This document shows positions 49,913 through 61,100 of a stretch of DNA of 64,000 bases, piece by piece. The stretch is taken from positions 1,433,501 through 1,497,500 of the forward strand of contig JADLSH010000155.1 of the NCBI GenBank assembly GCA_016169945.1, read 5' to 3'. The translations under genes were made by a program, and so were the position numbers. The DNA comes from Trachythela sp. YZ-2020 (Eukaryota > Cnidaria > Anthozoa > Malacalcyonacea > Clavulariidae). Below the pieces are notes generated by a model. The model was not told the origin of the DNA and did no database searches. It saw only the letters and a list, made by a program, of their open reading frames with translations. Each line of letters begins with the position of its first letter. Position 1 is the first letter of the stretch.

Positions 49913-50936
49913 CATCATATGGCGGGAAAATGTTGCTGGACGTTAGTTTAAAACGTTAATCCGTGTGTTTAGCACTGTAGTAAGCTGAAATAGATTGATC
50001 TCAGAATGAAATGAACATAACCCTCTACATTTTTACAAATTGTGTTAATGCGCATGCGTATGATGTCATTACCTACGTCCCACGAGCATTACGGAAAACT
50101 TAAGTGAATATATACCGAGCGCTACAACATTCCTGTTTTTAATCAACTAAAAACTGTAGATAAACAAACGGCAGCGGTTCAAAAATGTTAAGAAAAGCCA
50201 TTAGCACTGTAGTAAGTTTAAATACATTTTGACATTGCCAAGGTTATGAAACATGTCAAACAAACCCCTTGGAAACGATTGAAAATGATCTTGGTAACAT
50301 CAACAGTTAGATGACTTAACAAACATTTGCAACTGTCGTTGTTTTGCAGCCAACCAGAATCTGCTGTATTTTGTACATAATGATTCTAGTTTGTAAGTTG
50401 GTACCTATTTTTCAATAAATCAAATCAATAATTTGGATCTTGGTTAGCTATGTGATATATGATCTATATATCAAAAGTGTATGGCTGGCTAGCATGAGAT
50501 AAATACAGGTTTGTGTAAAATTGCTCTCTATGGAGTCACCCAACATTTCAACATAGAATAAAATTGAATATAGCCAATTAAAGCAAATTTTATTCAAAAC
50601 AATGTAACCCCTAAATACCTAAAAAGCTTAATATGTAGTATGAACATACAAAAAAATATCTACATAATTGTTCTACATACATAATACATAAGTGTTACAA
50701 CCTAGTAGGATAGAATCCAGTATATATACCATTTGGTGAACTGAAGTGTATCGTGACATAATTGCCAAGACCCAGCAAATTGGGACACATCTGCGGTTCC
50801 CTTTACCTAAATGCCCATGTTGCCATAATACATATTGCCTGTATCAGCTAAGGTCTTCCCTATACCTCAATGCCAAGTCAAGGACATTCCCAGCCAGCAC
50901 AAGTTGTTAAAATTGTGGCATTGTAGTAAATTCAAT

Positions 50937-53355
50937 TCAACATCTGTCAAGAAACCGTTGTAGAGTACTGAGTTCGGCTGGAGAAGAACCGTAAAGGGAC
51001 AGGCCAAACGTTATAGTAGATATTACTAAGGTCTTAAATAGATAATCTATCTCACATTGGCTATAGCCTTCTGCCCTAAGTGTTCGTATAACGTACAAGC
51101 ATTTGTTTGCTTTGACCAATTTACCTCGCACATGACTGGTAAACTTGAGATTGTCTTGAAAAGTAATGCCTAAAATGGGAAGTTCCTTGCATTGGGGTAT
51201 ATTATAAACATTGTCGAGTTGATCATTATATCCCTTCTTCCGAATGATAAGCTCTTTACATTTACCAGGGTTACAAGTCATAAAATTATCGTCAGACCAG
51301 CTCAGGAATTGTCCAACTGTATCTGTTGATATATCAGGACCGTCACTCCAAACTGGCACTATTATATTTGAATCGTCCGCATATTTAAAAGGAGCGTTCT
51401 CGCCGTCTATGTCCACCTCTAAATAATTCAGGAAAATATTAAAAAGGTAGGGGCCACTTACGCTCCCCTGTGTTGTACCCTTATTAACATCCATCCATTC
51501 TCCACAAAAATCGTTACAAACGACTCTTTGATTTCTATTCTTTAGAAAATTTAAATACCAATTTATGATATAAGGGTTGAGTGGCACATTTTTTAACTTT
51601 TCCGAGAGGAGTGAATGTTTCACGGAGTCGAAGGCCTTGCTAAAATCCATAGAAAACAGTCTTACTGCTTTGCAGTCCGCTCTATCTAAGAAGCTGAGTA
51701 CTTTGTTCTGAATAGTCAACAGAGCGTTTGTACAACTTCCCCCCTGCCTGTACGCAAATTGCGTTGGGGATAAAATTTCCTCAATTGTCGACTTGACCTG
51801 ACTATTACTAGAAATACATGCATGCAGCAACCCCTCGCCACAGCTAAACAACGACAGTTTCCAACATTATACTAAGCTTTTTTGTTGCAAAATCTGCGAT
51901 GCAAAATGCAGGAAAAGGCCGTTGCACCGGCAGTCTTTCTTCTGGAAATGGGATTCGGTAAATCAGTGGCCGTGTTTGGTATCTTCGATTAAGGCATAAT
52001 TTTCGCTAAAAAACTGAATTGAATTCCCTACACCCCCCACCCCCCTCTCCATTTATGACACACTCAAAGGACAGCGTCATATGAGTGAACTTCTTGACAT
52101 AAGTGTTTTCGTTCATTTCAAATGAGTTTGAAGGAAAACAATACTCTAATAGCTTGAAAGGAAAACTGTAAGGAAACCGGGAAATATATATAGAGATAGA
52201 AGTTAAGGTTTTTCAATTTCACATGGTTTCTTGAAAGATACGCAACGGAAATATTTCTTAAGTAGTGGAAGCACTGTAGTCATAGCAACACTGACACAAA
52301 ATAATACAAATTTTTAGCGAGAAAACAGGATACAAATCGGCCAAAAATAATTAAAAAATAGTTGTTCTAGCTATAGAATTCCCGAATTTATGATGTAGGT
52401 ATGTTATTATTCGTTATATGAGGTAAACTAATGTAAAATTCAACATTCCGTTCAAATATAACGTTTCGAAATGTTCACAAAACTAAACTGTATTTTACCG
52501 ATAAAAATTACTTTTTGAAAGGAAATCAGTTTAAGACATAAGCGTAAAAATGATTTCGTTCTCCTTTTAATTTAGACCTTTTTCATATAAAATATACGAT
52601 ACTTTAACCGTAAATAAATGAAAAACTATAAATATAAAGCAGGAGTTTTTAGAACAAAAATACATCAACACTTTTATTGTTTTAATAATATAACAAACCT
52701 GCCTCTATATATTTTACTTTTTTTCGTTCAGGTGTCGCTTGGACTCTTCTTATCTTTTTTGCTAAAGTTAAAGCGATAAGATCCGTCCCACAGGCACAGC
52801 TCTTCCAATAAAGTTCCAAAAGCGACATTTAATTCAGACTTTATCAAGTTTTTCTATAATCTCACTCACTCCACTCCTGACAATCTGCCATACTTTTGAG
52901 ATCAGTGAGATGACCACCCACCAACCTTGAACCACGCGCCCGCGATTATTGATGAACTTTAAGATCTCCCATGGATTTCCTTTTTTCCGGGTGTGATAAA
53001 TAACCGAGCGGAATTAGTACCCTCGCCCGGGCTATCGCCCGGCTCGGGGATAAACGAGCTTTTCGAAGGTCCTCGCAATTACAGGTGTAATATTTATTCC
53101 ACGAAAGTCACCATCTTCCTTTGGTAAATCAGGGAATATAGGGAATATAATCGGGACCTGTTGCTGTCCTCTTTATTCTTTTCAAGGCATTCCATACCTG
53201 CTGTTCCGTGAAGCTAGGAATATCTACTTCATCACCAATAATTGAGAGCGTCGGTTCGACATAACTATCATCGTGGCAGAGTTCGCCAAAGTAGCGATTT
53301 AATCTTGTAAGTGATGAATTATCTAAGGTAACTCTTGATGACGATGCATTTCGCT
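50937..53355 (-). pseudogene. APE-type LINE, fourth copy, split by Helitron
   Basis: Minus strand: a pre-RT segment and [16 protein letters not shown] (53355-53140), then, after a deletion, [16 protein letters not shown] up to 53051. After the Helitron (51808-53050) it continues in frame with [32 protein letters not shown] (motif A), [12 protein letters not shown] and FKYADDSN (catalytic YADD intact) to FLDRC at 50937. The normal LINE 3' end is missing and the ballast-domain sequence follows at once. A 21-bp duplication (ATGTTGCAGCTTGAAG twice) is at the 5' junction near 53385. Confidence 0.85.
51808..53050 (-). mobile_element. Non-autonomous Helitron, second copy
   Basis: Minus strand: begins TCCCCGAGCCGGGCGATAGC and ends GTATTTCTAG between A and T, with no duplication. 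Excision joins CTCGTTTA to TAATAGTCAGGTC and restores the LINE frame (EKLV-YNSQV). It shares both ends and internal blocks (GTAGGTATGTTATT) with 14552-17643 but lacks the palindrome. No coding sequence is seen. Confidence 0.85.
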
Positions 53356-53640
53356 GAGAAATATCATTCGTCTTCAAGCTGCAACATTTCATCTTCAAGC
53401 TGCAACATTTGTTTTCGGCTTGCGTTGGCATATTTTGGCACAAGCCACATTTACACCAGTCTAGTGAACATTCCATTTCCTTGTGGTACATCAGCATCTG
53501 GTTGTGAATCATCTTCTGGTGGTTAATGCATTTCATCACACTTATCAGATTGAATATGTTCCACCATTTCCCCATTTGTAAGGTCTGCAAGGACTGCAGG
53601 TTGTCTTCTGAGTAGTTCAAGCTAGGGCAAGCCTGCATAG

Positions 53641-55069
53641 GATATCTACATCAAGGTTTTGCACTAAATTCTATAAGTGAGTGTGCAATATGTAGTTATA
53701 ATATATTACACAAATAGGCAACAATTTTTCTGAGGGGATGAACAGCTTTGTAACCCCCCCCCACCCCCTCAGGCCCTACCATCGCTACGGCATCCCTGAG
53801 TGGTAAAGCAATGCCAATGGTTGAACTTTACGTATTGAATTGGTTTTGCAAGGTGAAATCATACTGTGCTTGTGTACCTGTGTACCTGTGTATTAATTAT
53901 ACTCTGCAATGACAACGAAAAGCTTTGCAATCTTATCAATAAAGATGTCATCAAATTTCATGTACCAATATATTAATAGTATCAACGTTGAAAATGTTTT
54001 GCTTCATATTTATGAATTTCAACCTATAAACAAACTTTTGCAAAAAAATATCAAAAGACAATGAAAGCCTTGTTTACATTTCCTGGTGTTACATACTTAC
54101 CCTAATATTGTTGTGTGCGTTGTAGAATCACAATATATTGTAATTTTTATTCGAAATTTGCATCCCAGCAAAATATAAACAAAGCAAGGGATCTATAAGC
54201 TGCTGCCGCAACACCATTTCAAACTAAATAGAGTACTAAGACCAAAGTACCCGTAGTTGTGAACATGGACAGCTTCTCTCTGCTCAGCTAATTGTCTCTG
54301 CTGAGTCGAAAATACTTGTTTCAATTATTTGGCCAGATGGACTTCGAAGGGTGCAGAGAAAATATGTAACATGATTCGATGATAAAATATATTCAAAGTG
54401 TTCACAGTTCTTAAAATTATTCTCAATTGTTGCCGTCTTAGCTTAAATTATTGAAATGGAAAACTGGTTACTTGACAATATAGTCTTATGGTTATACAAT
54501 GCGTTTCATGAACTATTGTTTAGTTCGCATGTCAAATCTTGCCCCCAAATAGATATTCTACATTCGTCCGTTTTAATTTGAAAGCAGTTCTGTTTTTCAT
54601 TTCTCAATTCAGCGGTCGTAAAACAATAACCATTTGTGTATCTATTTTACAAGTGTGCAACTTTAATGTACTTTTTGCTCTTTCTATTAGATGAAGATGC
54701 CAATTTTCTGAGGAATAACTTCAAAAAAATATTTTGGGAATTCTGGCAGCACTTGAATGCAACATAGACACTTTAATTTGTATGCTCTTCAGCAAAAGAG
54801 CACCAACTGTAATGTGGATTTGGTATAAACAGAAAATTGTTGGACAAACACTTCTTCCAGGTGCAAATCAAATCAAGATAGGGCTGATGTGGCAGTATCA
54901 ACCCTGAAGAAGTCAGATCCTATATCCTTTGATACCATGGTTTCTTTACATAATGAACAATCATGGACATTGAAACATTTCTGAAGGAGGTATTTGGCTA
55001 CAAATGTACCAAGCAAGAACTTACTTCGTTCTCTTGATAATCTGCTTTGGTAAAGGATTTGACCTTATA
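53641..55069. other. No gene recognised
   Basis: AT-rich DNA left of the Kolobok insertion, with a C-run at 53754-53768. No supported exon. Confidence 0.4.
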
Positions 55070-55073
55070 TTAA

Positions 55074-55106
55074 AGAATGAGTCTCAGGGTAATGCTTTGC
55101 GCGCTT
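55074..55106 (+). repeat. Kolobok left terminal inverted repeat
   Basis: 33 bp identical, inverted, to 63180-63212; preceded by TTAA. Ends GCTTTGCGCGCTT. Confidence 0.95.
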
Positions 55107-55243
55107 TTTGTTTATATTTACATACGGGAAATTTCCGTGTCACGTGCACATTCACTTGCAATTTGCATAATATTGCGTCTTTTGCGTTTATATTACACGA
55201 ATTTTTGTCCTTTGAAAGAATATTTTAGTGTTTTTTTTATAAA

Positions 55244-56591
55244 ATGTCTGAATCAGAGTCTGATCCAGATTTGAACGCGTCGCAGTACGATTTAGAGGAC
55301 GATCTAAATGCGTACGGATCACCGGTATGCAGGACGCAAGAAGTTAGTGAACCTTCTTTACAAGCTGACCTGGATAGAACGCAAGTGAGTATAAGTACTC
55401 TTTGTTTCGTCATTGTTTGATTTATGATATATTATATAGTTTGATAGAGTATATGCTCATGTATTTATAGATTCAATTTTCATTTCAGTTTTGTAGTTGC
55501 AAAAATACATGTAGCAGACGCAGCGGTAGAAAACAACGTGGATGTCCATGTCGAGACGAAGAGCTCAAGTGTGCGGATGGCTGTTCATGTGGAACGAAGA
55601 AGGCAGGTTGCAAAAACAAGGTTCAACAGGGAACAGTAGCAGCTACAAATGCCGGAAGAAATGCTTTTGAGCGTCATCAGATCGCGTTAGAGGAAGCAAA
55701 ACACCAGATCACGGTAAGTTTACACTTGATGTTTGTGATTCTGTTGATATATATATGGAATTCCAATTGTCATTTATATCTACATCTACATTTATTAAAT
55801 CGGCAAAGAACTATATACAATGTCAACGTACAGTTATCACACCAACATAGAATTATTTCGGTTTTGGAAATATTTTACACTTTTATAAAGCAAATGTTGA
55901 ATTACCGTTTATATCGCCTTTCCTCACCAAAATCACATTTTAACACTTATTATGGACAGTCAGTCCATCTCGTATTAATACTTTTCCTGTTGTATTAATT
56001 AGGTATCTGAAGAAGCTCTTGGTTTGTTCATTTGGTACTGACACAAACCGAAATATAGAATTATAGAATCTTAGAAAGCATTATTTACAGGAACTTAATA
56101 TTTTTTAGGAATTCATTGGAACTTTGACAGTTGGCCAAAAGGATAAGGTACTGCTTGAACTTCTGTCGAATGGTAAAGGTAGCCTTGATTATGCCAAAAA
56201 TCTAGTGCAATTTGGTGGAAACCCCCCAGTTCTTCCAGAGACAAGGCCGCCATGGTGTACATGTGGAGTATGTCGACCTATGCCGACTGAGGAGGAAAAT
56301 AAATGTTGCAAGAAAATCACATGTGTCACATCATTTGTGACATTCCAAAACACATGCACAGACAGAGATGTATTGGTCATGGCTATCCGAGCGAGGTGTG
56401 ACATCAGGGCAGAGGAGCCAGACTATTCAACGAACAGTTTTAGGAAGGCAGCATATCGTCAGTACATTTTATGGCGGTATAAGAAATTAGGGAGAGGGAA
56501 CCGAAAGGTGTGCCCATCGTGTGTTGTGCAGGCAATAAGACACATATACCCAGCAAATGATGGTGTTTACATGGGATTTAAGAGAGCATGA
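55244..56591 (+). CDS. Transposon-encoded CXC plus P2X7-ballast protein
   Basis: Three exons, all junctions phase 0: 55244-55384, 55489-55713 and 56109-56591, 282 residues. Residues 1-47 are acidic. Residues 48-91 form a tesmin/TSO1-like CXC domain (FCSCKNTC, RGCPC, CADGCSCG, GCKNK), a zinc and DNA-binding module. A short helical linker ends EEAKHQIT. Residues about 160-280 match the cytoplasmic ballast domain of P2X7: WCTCGVCRPMP, ENKCCKK, LVMAIRARCDI, AYRQYILWRYKKLGRGNRK, VCPSCVV, YMGF. There are no membrane segments, so it is not a receptor. It starts about 140 bp inside the left TIR and runs toward the transposase gene. A role as a DNA-binding accessory protein of the transposon is inference. 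Confidence 0.85.
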
Positions 56592-57069
56592 TGTACTTTA
56601 CATAAACCTATCTAAATATATTTGCAACTAATATATTACAGTATTATAAAGGTTTTGAAGTATTAAATATTCTGCAAAGCCCTGTCTGGTAAACCCAACC
56701 CCTATATTTCACATTTACCAAATTTACAGTGGTGCTTTATCGATAACCCCCCCCCCCTCCCAGCCCTTTAAGTTACCATCTCATGATATGCATAATTACA
56801 TCTTCACATCATGAGCATTTTTGATAATTATTAATTCCATATTTACAAACCAAATTATTTCAGTAATTTACTCTGTCCAACACCAGACAATTTTACTTTT
56901 CAGTGGAAGAGTATTGCCAGGATTAACAAAACTATCTGCCATTATTTTTTGTTAACCCATTAGCTGATGATTTGACTTGTCAGTGATAGAGTACTTCCAG
57001 TTTATGGGTTAAAATAGTTTGTCTTGTATCACACTAACTTTGTCTATTGTATTGTAATACATAAAAAAT
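56592..57069. other. 3' flank inside Kolobok element
   Basis: No gene. A C-run (56748-56757) and AT-rich sequence precede the Penelope insertion. Confidence 0.5.
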
Positions 57070-58110
57070 GAAATACTACAGGTATATCCCTTAGAGACCC
57101 TGTGTCTAATGTTCCCAATAACAAAATACCCCTAGTTCTCGGTTACCATCCCTTCAATTTCAAAGTAAGGGATGTCATTAAGAAAAATTTTCATATCTTG
57201 AAAAACGACCCTGAAACATCTTCCATTTTCACCAATAATCCCTTAGTCTCGGTCAGACATAGTAAAAATATCCGTGAAACCCTAGTCCACAGCCCTCTAC
57301 CACAGGATTCGTCTCCTTGTGGCACGTTTCCTTGTGGTGTGAAGCTGTTAAAACCTGTAAGTATATAGATTCTTCCTCTACAATTTTGGCACCAAAATCT
57401 AAGTACACCATTAAGCATCATTTCACGTGCACCTCATCTCATCTACTGTATTTCATGCAGTAAATGTGGGATGCTCTATATTGGTGAAACTGGTAGATAT
57501 TTAAGGATAAAGTTTGGTGAGCATTGTTGTGCTGTCGTAAACGATGATGCTAAACAACCTGTTGCCAGACATTTCAACACTGGCAATCACAGTGTTTCAG
57601 ATATGAAAATTCGAGCTCTGTGTCCCATTTCTGGTAGTAATGATAGCCGCAAAAGCCAATAAATGCATCTCATTAAACTTGGCACCATTCATCCTCTCGG
57701 CATTAATGAGCGCCTCTCTTACATTTAACTCCTATCTGTTTATGCCTGCAATCAGCAGACACTCTACATCTCACCCCCTCTAATATTTCGTTCCTTATTT
57801 TCTGTCTTTCTTGCTTTGTTATCTTTGTTCGCTGCTCCTTATGTGCTAATATATCTTGTGATGTGATTTCCATATTTTGTTTATAGTTTGTTTTGATTAA
57901 GTCCATCTGATTGGTGTTTTTTAGGTGATTACTTTTGTATTCACTATAAAAGCACATGTTTTTCCCCGACCCATTCTACTAACTTCCAGACGAAGGGCCT
58001 TCGCTCGAAACGTCGGAGTTCTCATTGTATTTTTCAGGTAGTTTTACACAGCAGTCAATTGCCGTATTTGCTATACTCTACCCACACTGGCACTGCACGT
58101 TCGATATATA
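57070..58110 (+). mobile_element. Penelope-like element, 5'-truncated, inside Kolobok
   Basis: The plus strand encodes the segment after RT (IPLVLGYHPFNFKVRDVIKK, GTFPCGVKLL), then a stop and a shift, then the GIY-YIG endonuclease: LIYCISCSKCGMLYIGETGR, followed by FGEHCCAVVNDD, ARHFNTGNHS, a stop, and LGTIHPLGINERLSYI, up to about 57725. The noncoding tail with the hairpin block at 57981-58020 follows. RT itself is missing. Stops show it is inactive. It lies between the two Kolobok genes, so it probably inserted later. Confidence 0.85.
57981..58020 (+). ncRNA. Hammerhead-like motif of Penelope 3' end
   Basis: AACTTC, CAGACGA, hairpin, CGAAAC, GTC and GGAGTT in order; one change in the closing stem compared with the copies at 968 and 23879. 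Same caution about the CAGACGA core. Confidence 0.3.
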
Positions 58111-58148
58111 ATATATGCATTATCTATAGAAACACCATTGTTACAGAA

Positions 58149-61100
58149 TTAGGTTATTTCAATGTCAGAAGTTGGTTGTGGCTGTGTTTCATTAGCTTCT
58201 TGTGTGTGGTCATGGCTACTGCCAGTGGTGCAAGAGACAAACCTTGATAGTGATTGCGCCACTAGATCACTTGTCTTAGGTATTGGCTTGAGCGCAATTG
58301 ATGGGGCAATATTCTTTGGATGTTCCTTGGGGACTTCAACTTTACGGAGTATGCTTTCCTCATCGTCGACTCTCTTCTTCAGGATTCTTGTCGCAAGAGT
58401 AGGCCAGAAATCGTACGTCTTTGGTTCCTTCACTGTTGTTATCCTCCAATTTTTTGATCTCTTACTGAATACCTTGCTCTTTTTTGGTTTACCATTGCGT
58501 GTAAATGCTGGTTTTCGAAATGCATGAGAGTTGTGATCAATAACAGCCAAATAGGTTCTACCTATAAAAGCATCATTCCTAAAACACATATAGGATTATG
58601 TTAATTACTGTAGCAAGTACAGTATTGTGTATATAATACTATGACTGCAATATAAGGCCCATTTACACCATGCTCAATTTTTTTGTATGGCACAGATAAA
58701 GATGGTACCATGCCAATTTTACCCGTGCTTGGACTACCAAAATAGGTAGTCTCAGCACGGATAAAAATGACATTCATTGATAACTCCGTAGTGTAAACGA
58801 GCCTTATAGAATTATAGAAACATACTTACTGGTACCCCACTCTCTTAGGTGCATACTTTAACAACATAGAGTTAAAATTCTCCAGTTTGCTTGTGTGCCT
58901 ACATGGAAATTAAATTTGAAAATTGAAATACCAATCATTGTAAAAAATTGTCAGACCTTTGTAATTCAGGGAATGCCAAGTACAAATACTAGTAGCTCAC
59001 ACAGCCTGGCCAAATTGAAAACTATTGCAGAAATCTGAGGCTGTGGTGTAGAGAACTTGTTTGCATATACTGTATTTGTAACCATCTATTCACACAGTTT
59101 ACCAAAATTAACTGCAACATTTGAAGACATAGAGAACCAAACCAATGAACATCACTATTTATGTAATAAAATGCACATACCTAAATGTGACATAATGATG
59201 GTCAAGTACCACCTTCCGAATCTCCTCGAATGCTTTGGAGTTTTTATCCAAATAGGTCTTCCCCACTTCTGTGGCCACTAACGGTCCATGGTCACACTCT
59301 CCATCCACCCACTCATGCTCACCCGCAATGTGGTGCAATACCCCAAACCAGCTGTCCTGAAAAAATACATTTAAGTTCAACACTCAGTACATTCACTTTT
59401 GACTGAAACATATTTGAGATACACCATAGAATCTGGAAAGCATGGTTCCAGTGTAGGTAGTGATCCACAATATACTTCAGCATTTGTAAACTACCTTGCA
59501 AACTACCAATTAAATACATTGCCAAGAACTTCAACATTTTGAGCAAAGGTCCCTTATCTGTGATAAAAATATCTTCCAATCTGGGAAGTTTTATTACAAA
59601 AGACAAGTATGACAAGTATACAGTATGACTTGTAAGTCATTTTTTATACTAGTGCCAAATTATATGAAACTTGTTATTAGTATACAATACAAATTCTGTG
59701 AGGATTACTTTAAGTTTTTCTTCATCACCATCACAATTCTGACAGACAAACCAAAAGTGGTTTCGTATTGCCTCAGACCATTCAGCAACTGCTTCACAGT
59801 TCTTCAATTTAGCTGCCTATGATGGATTGATGGTTATAGTAATGTGAGAAAATATTATTTTTCATTTATCAACTTTATTTGTATGTTTTAAACATATTCA
59901 CAGACATATACAACACACAAAGTCAGGAATCAAGTTAGTTTAACATGACAAATGTTTAACATACCTTGGCAAGTTTCTTTGACAGTTTGACAGACTTGTG
60001 CCAAATATCTAGTGCATGAAAGAGATCACCAAACTCTTTGGGATTCTTCTCTGGTAATTAAAAATATATATTAGTAGTAATAACTTTCGCAAGTCAGTAT
60101 GGCAATAACTATAATAAACAGGTCATGGGTTATCTCAGAAAGGACATGAACCCCCTCCCCACCCCCCAGAAATGTACATTTGACTGGGGGAAAGGGTAAC
60201 ATATAATTTCATTATGAACTTTATGGGCTACAGTCTTCTCCTTAATTACCCATCATATCTGTCAATTCTAAATGAAAATACTATAATATTGAGATGTGTT
60301 ACCTTTCATCTTTCGAACCAGGGCAATAACTGCAGATGAAGCATCCGTAACCACTTCCGAAACAACAATTTCACCAACCATTCTTTCAAGTATTTTTCTC
60401 AGACCAAAGACTTCCATATTTGTTGAGACACCTCCTGTTTGACGTTTGTCCACCACTTCAACATCAACAATTACATCAAGATTTTGCTCCATCAAAGCAT
60501 ACATGCAGTACTTTGCACTAAACCCTGGTGAGTCATTCCGTCCATCACCACACAAGACAACGGATTCACCGGACAGGATACCCCATAGTTCATCTTTCAT
60601 ATGCTCCCAATATCTCTTCACTTCAGGGATGACAAAATGTGTTTGCATCCTGTTAAAAGTTGCCTTTGAGATTAATCCAAGTCCCAAAAACCGACAAAAC
60701 AAGGCCAATTTGTCATAATTGTTTCCAGAAATGAAAATGCCAGCTGCCATCAACAATGAATTTGTATACACATTTTGACCATTTTTCTGACACAGTACTT
60801 TGGAAGATGTCCAACATCCAAGATGACCTTCAGAACATTTCCAGGATATTGTTAAAACACCACCTTCCATTTTATTATTTAGTACTTGACTTGTTCCAGA
60901 ACAAGACAAATTATGGCAACCACTGTTAAATGTTTCCAATAGGAAAGGCACATCAACCATGACACGATCTCTCCTAAAATGCTCACGGCACATATTGTTA
61001 TGGTTACCTAAACCTGTTAGAACATTAAATGCATTCTGCATTTCTTCTGCCAGCCTTTCATTTCTTTCTTGGAGAGATTCAGCTTTTTGAGGCTTGTCAG

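Larger units (their letters stand above)
46975..50230. repeat. Large palindrome with mirrored minisatellites
   Basis: Ends are inverted copies of AAACTTACTACAGTGCTAAT. The arms continue (46985-47133 with 50090-50225; 48267-48900 with 49550-50085). An internal repeat of CTTACTACAGTGCTAA at 48375 and 49985 suggests a nested element of the same family. The centre (about 49000-49470) is itself a set of inverted copies rich in GGGACG/CGTCCC. A LINE interrupts the left arm. Long frames here (48398-49126, 49359-49946) come from minisatellite units. Confidence 0.8.
50720..53640 (-). pseudogene. P2X7-ballast-domain gene split by a LINE
   Basis: On the minus strand, the first half (53638-53365) ends [19 protein letters not shown], the cysteine-rich start of the P2X7 C-terminal 'ballast' domain. 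The second half (about 50925-50720) reads LALRYREDL, a stop, then YRQYVLWQHGHLGKGNRR, the C-terminal part of the same domain. A LINE lies between them and a Helitron lies inside the LINE. Compare the intact domain at 56109-56591 (WCTCGVCRPMPTEEENKCC, YRQYILWRYKKLGRGNRK). Stops in the second half and the insertion make this copy dead. Upstream exons were not identified. Confidence 0.75.

Noticed and set aside
48398..49946. Long frames of 242, 195, 193 and 133 residues
   Set aside because: They read the 11-bp and 9-bp minisatellites in mirrored arms; low-complexity HRPYIDPTSTL and ACL/FGL repeats.
55244..56591. P2X7 receptor gene
   Set aside because: Only the ballast domain is present; no transmembrane helices or extracellular P2X domain, and it lies between transposon TIRs.
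57703..57957. 84-residue minus-strand frame
   Set aside because: It is antisense to the Penelope 3' noncoding tail.
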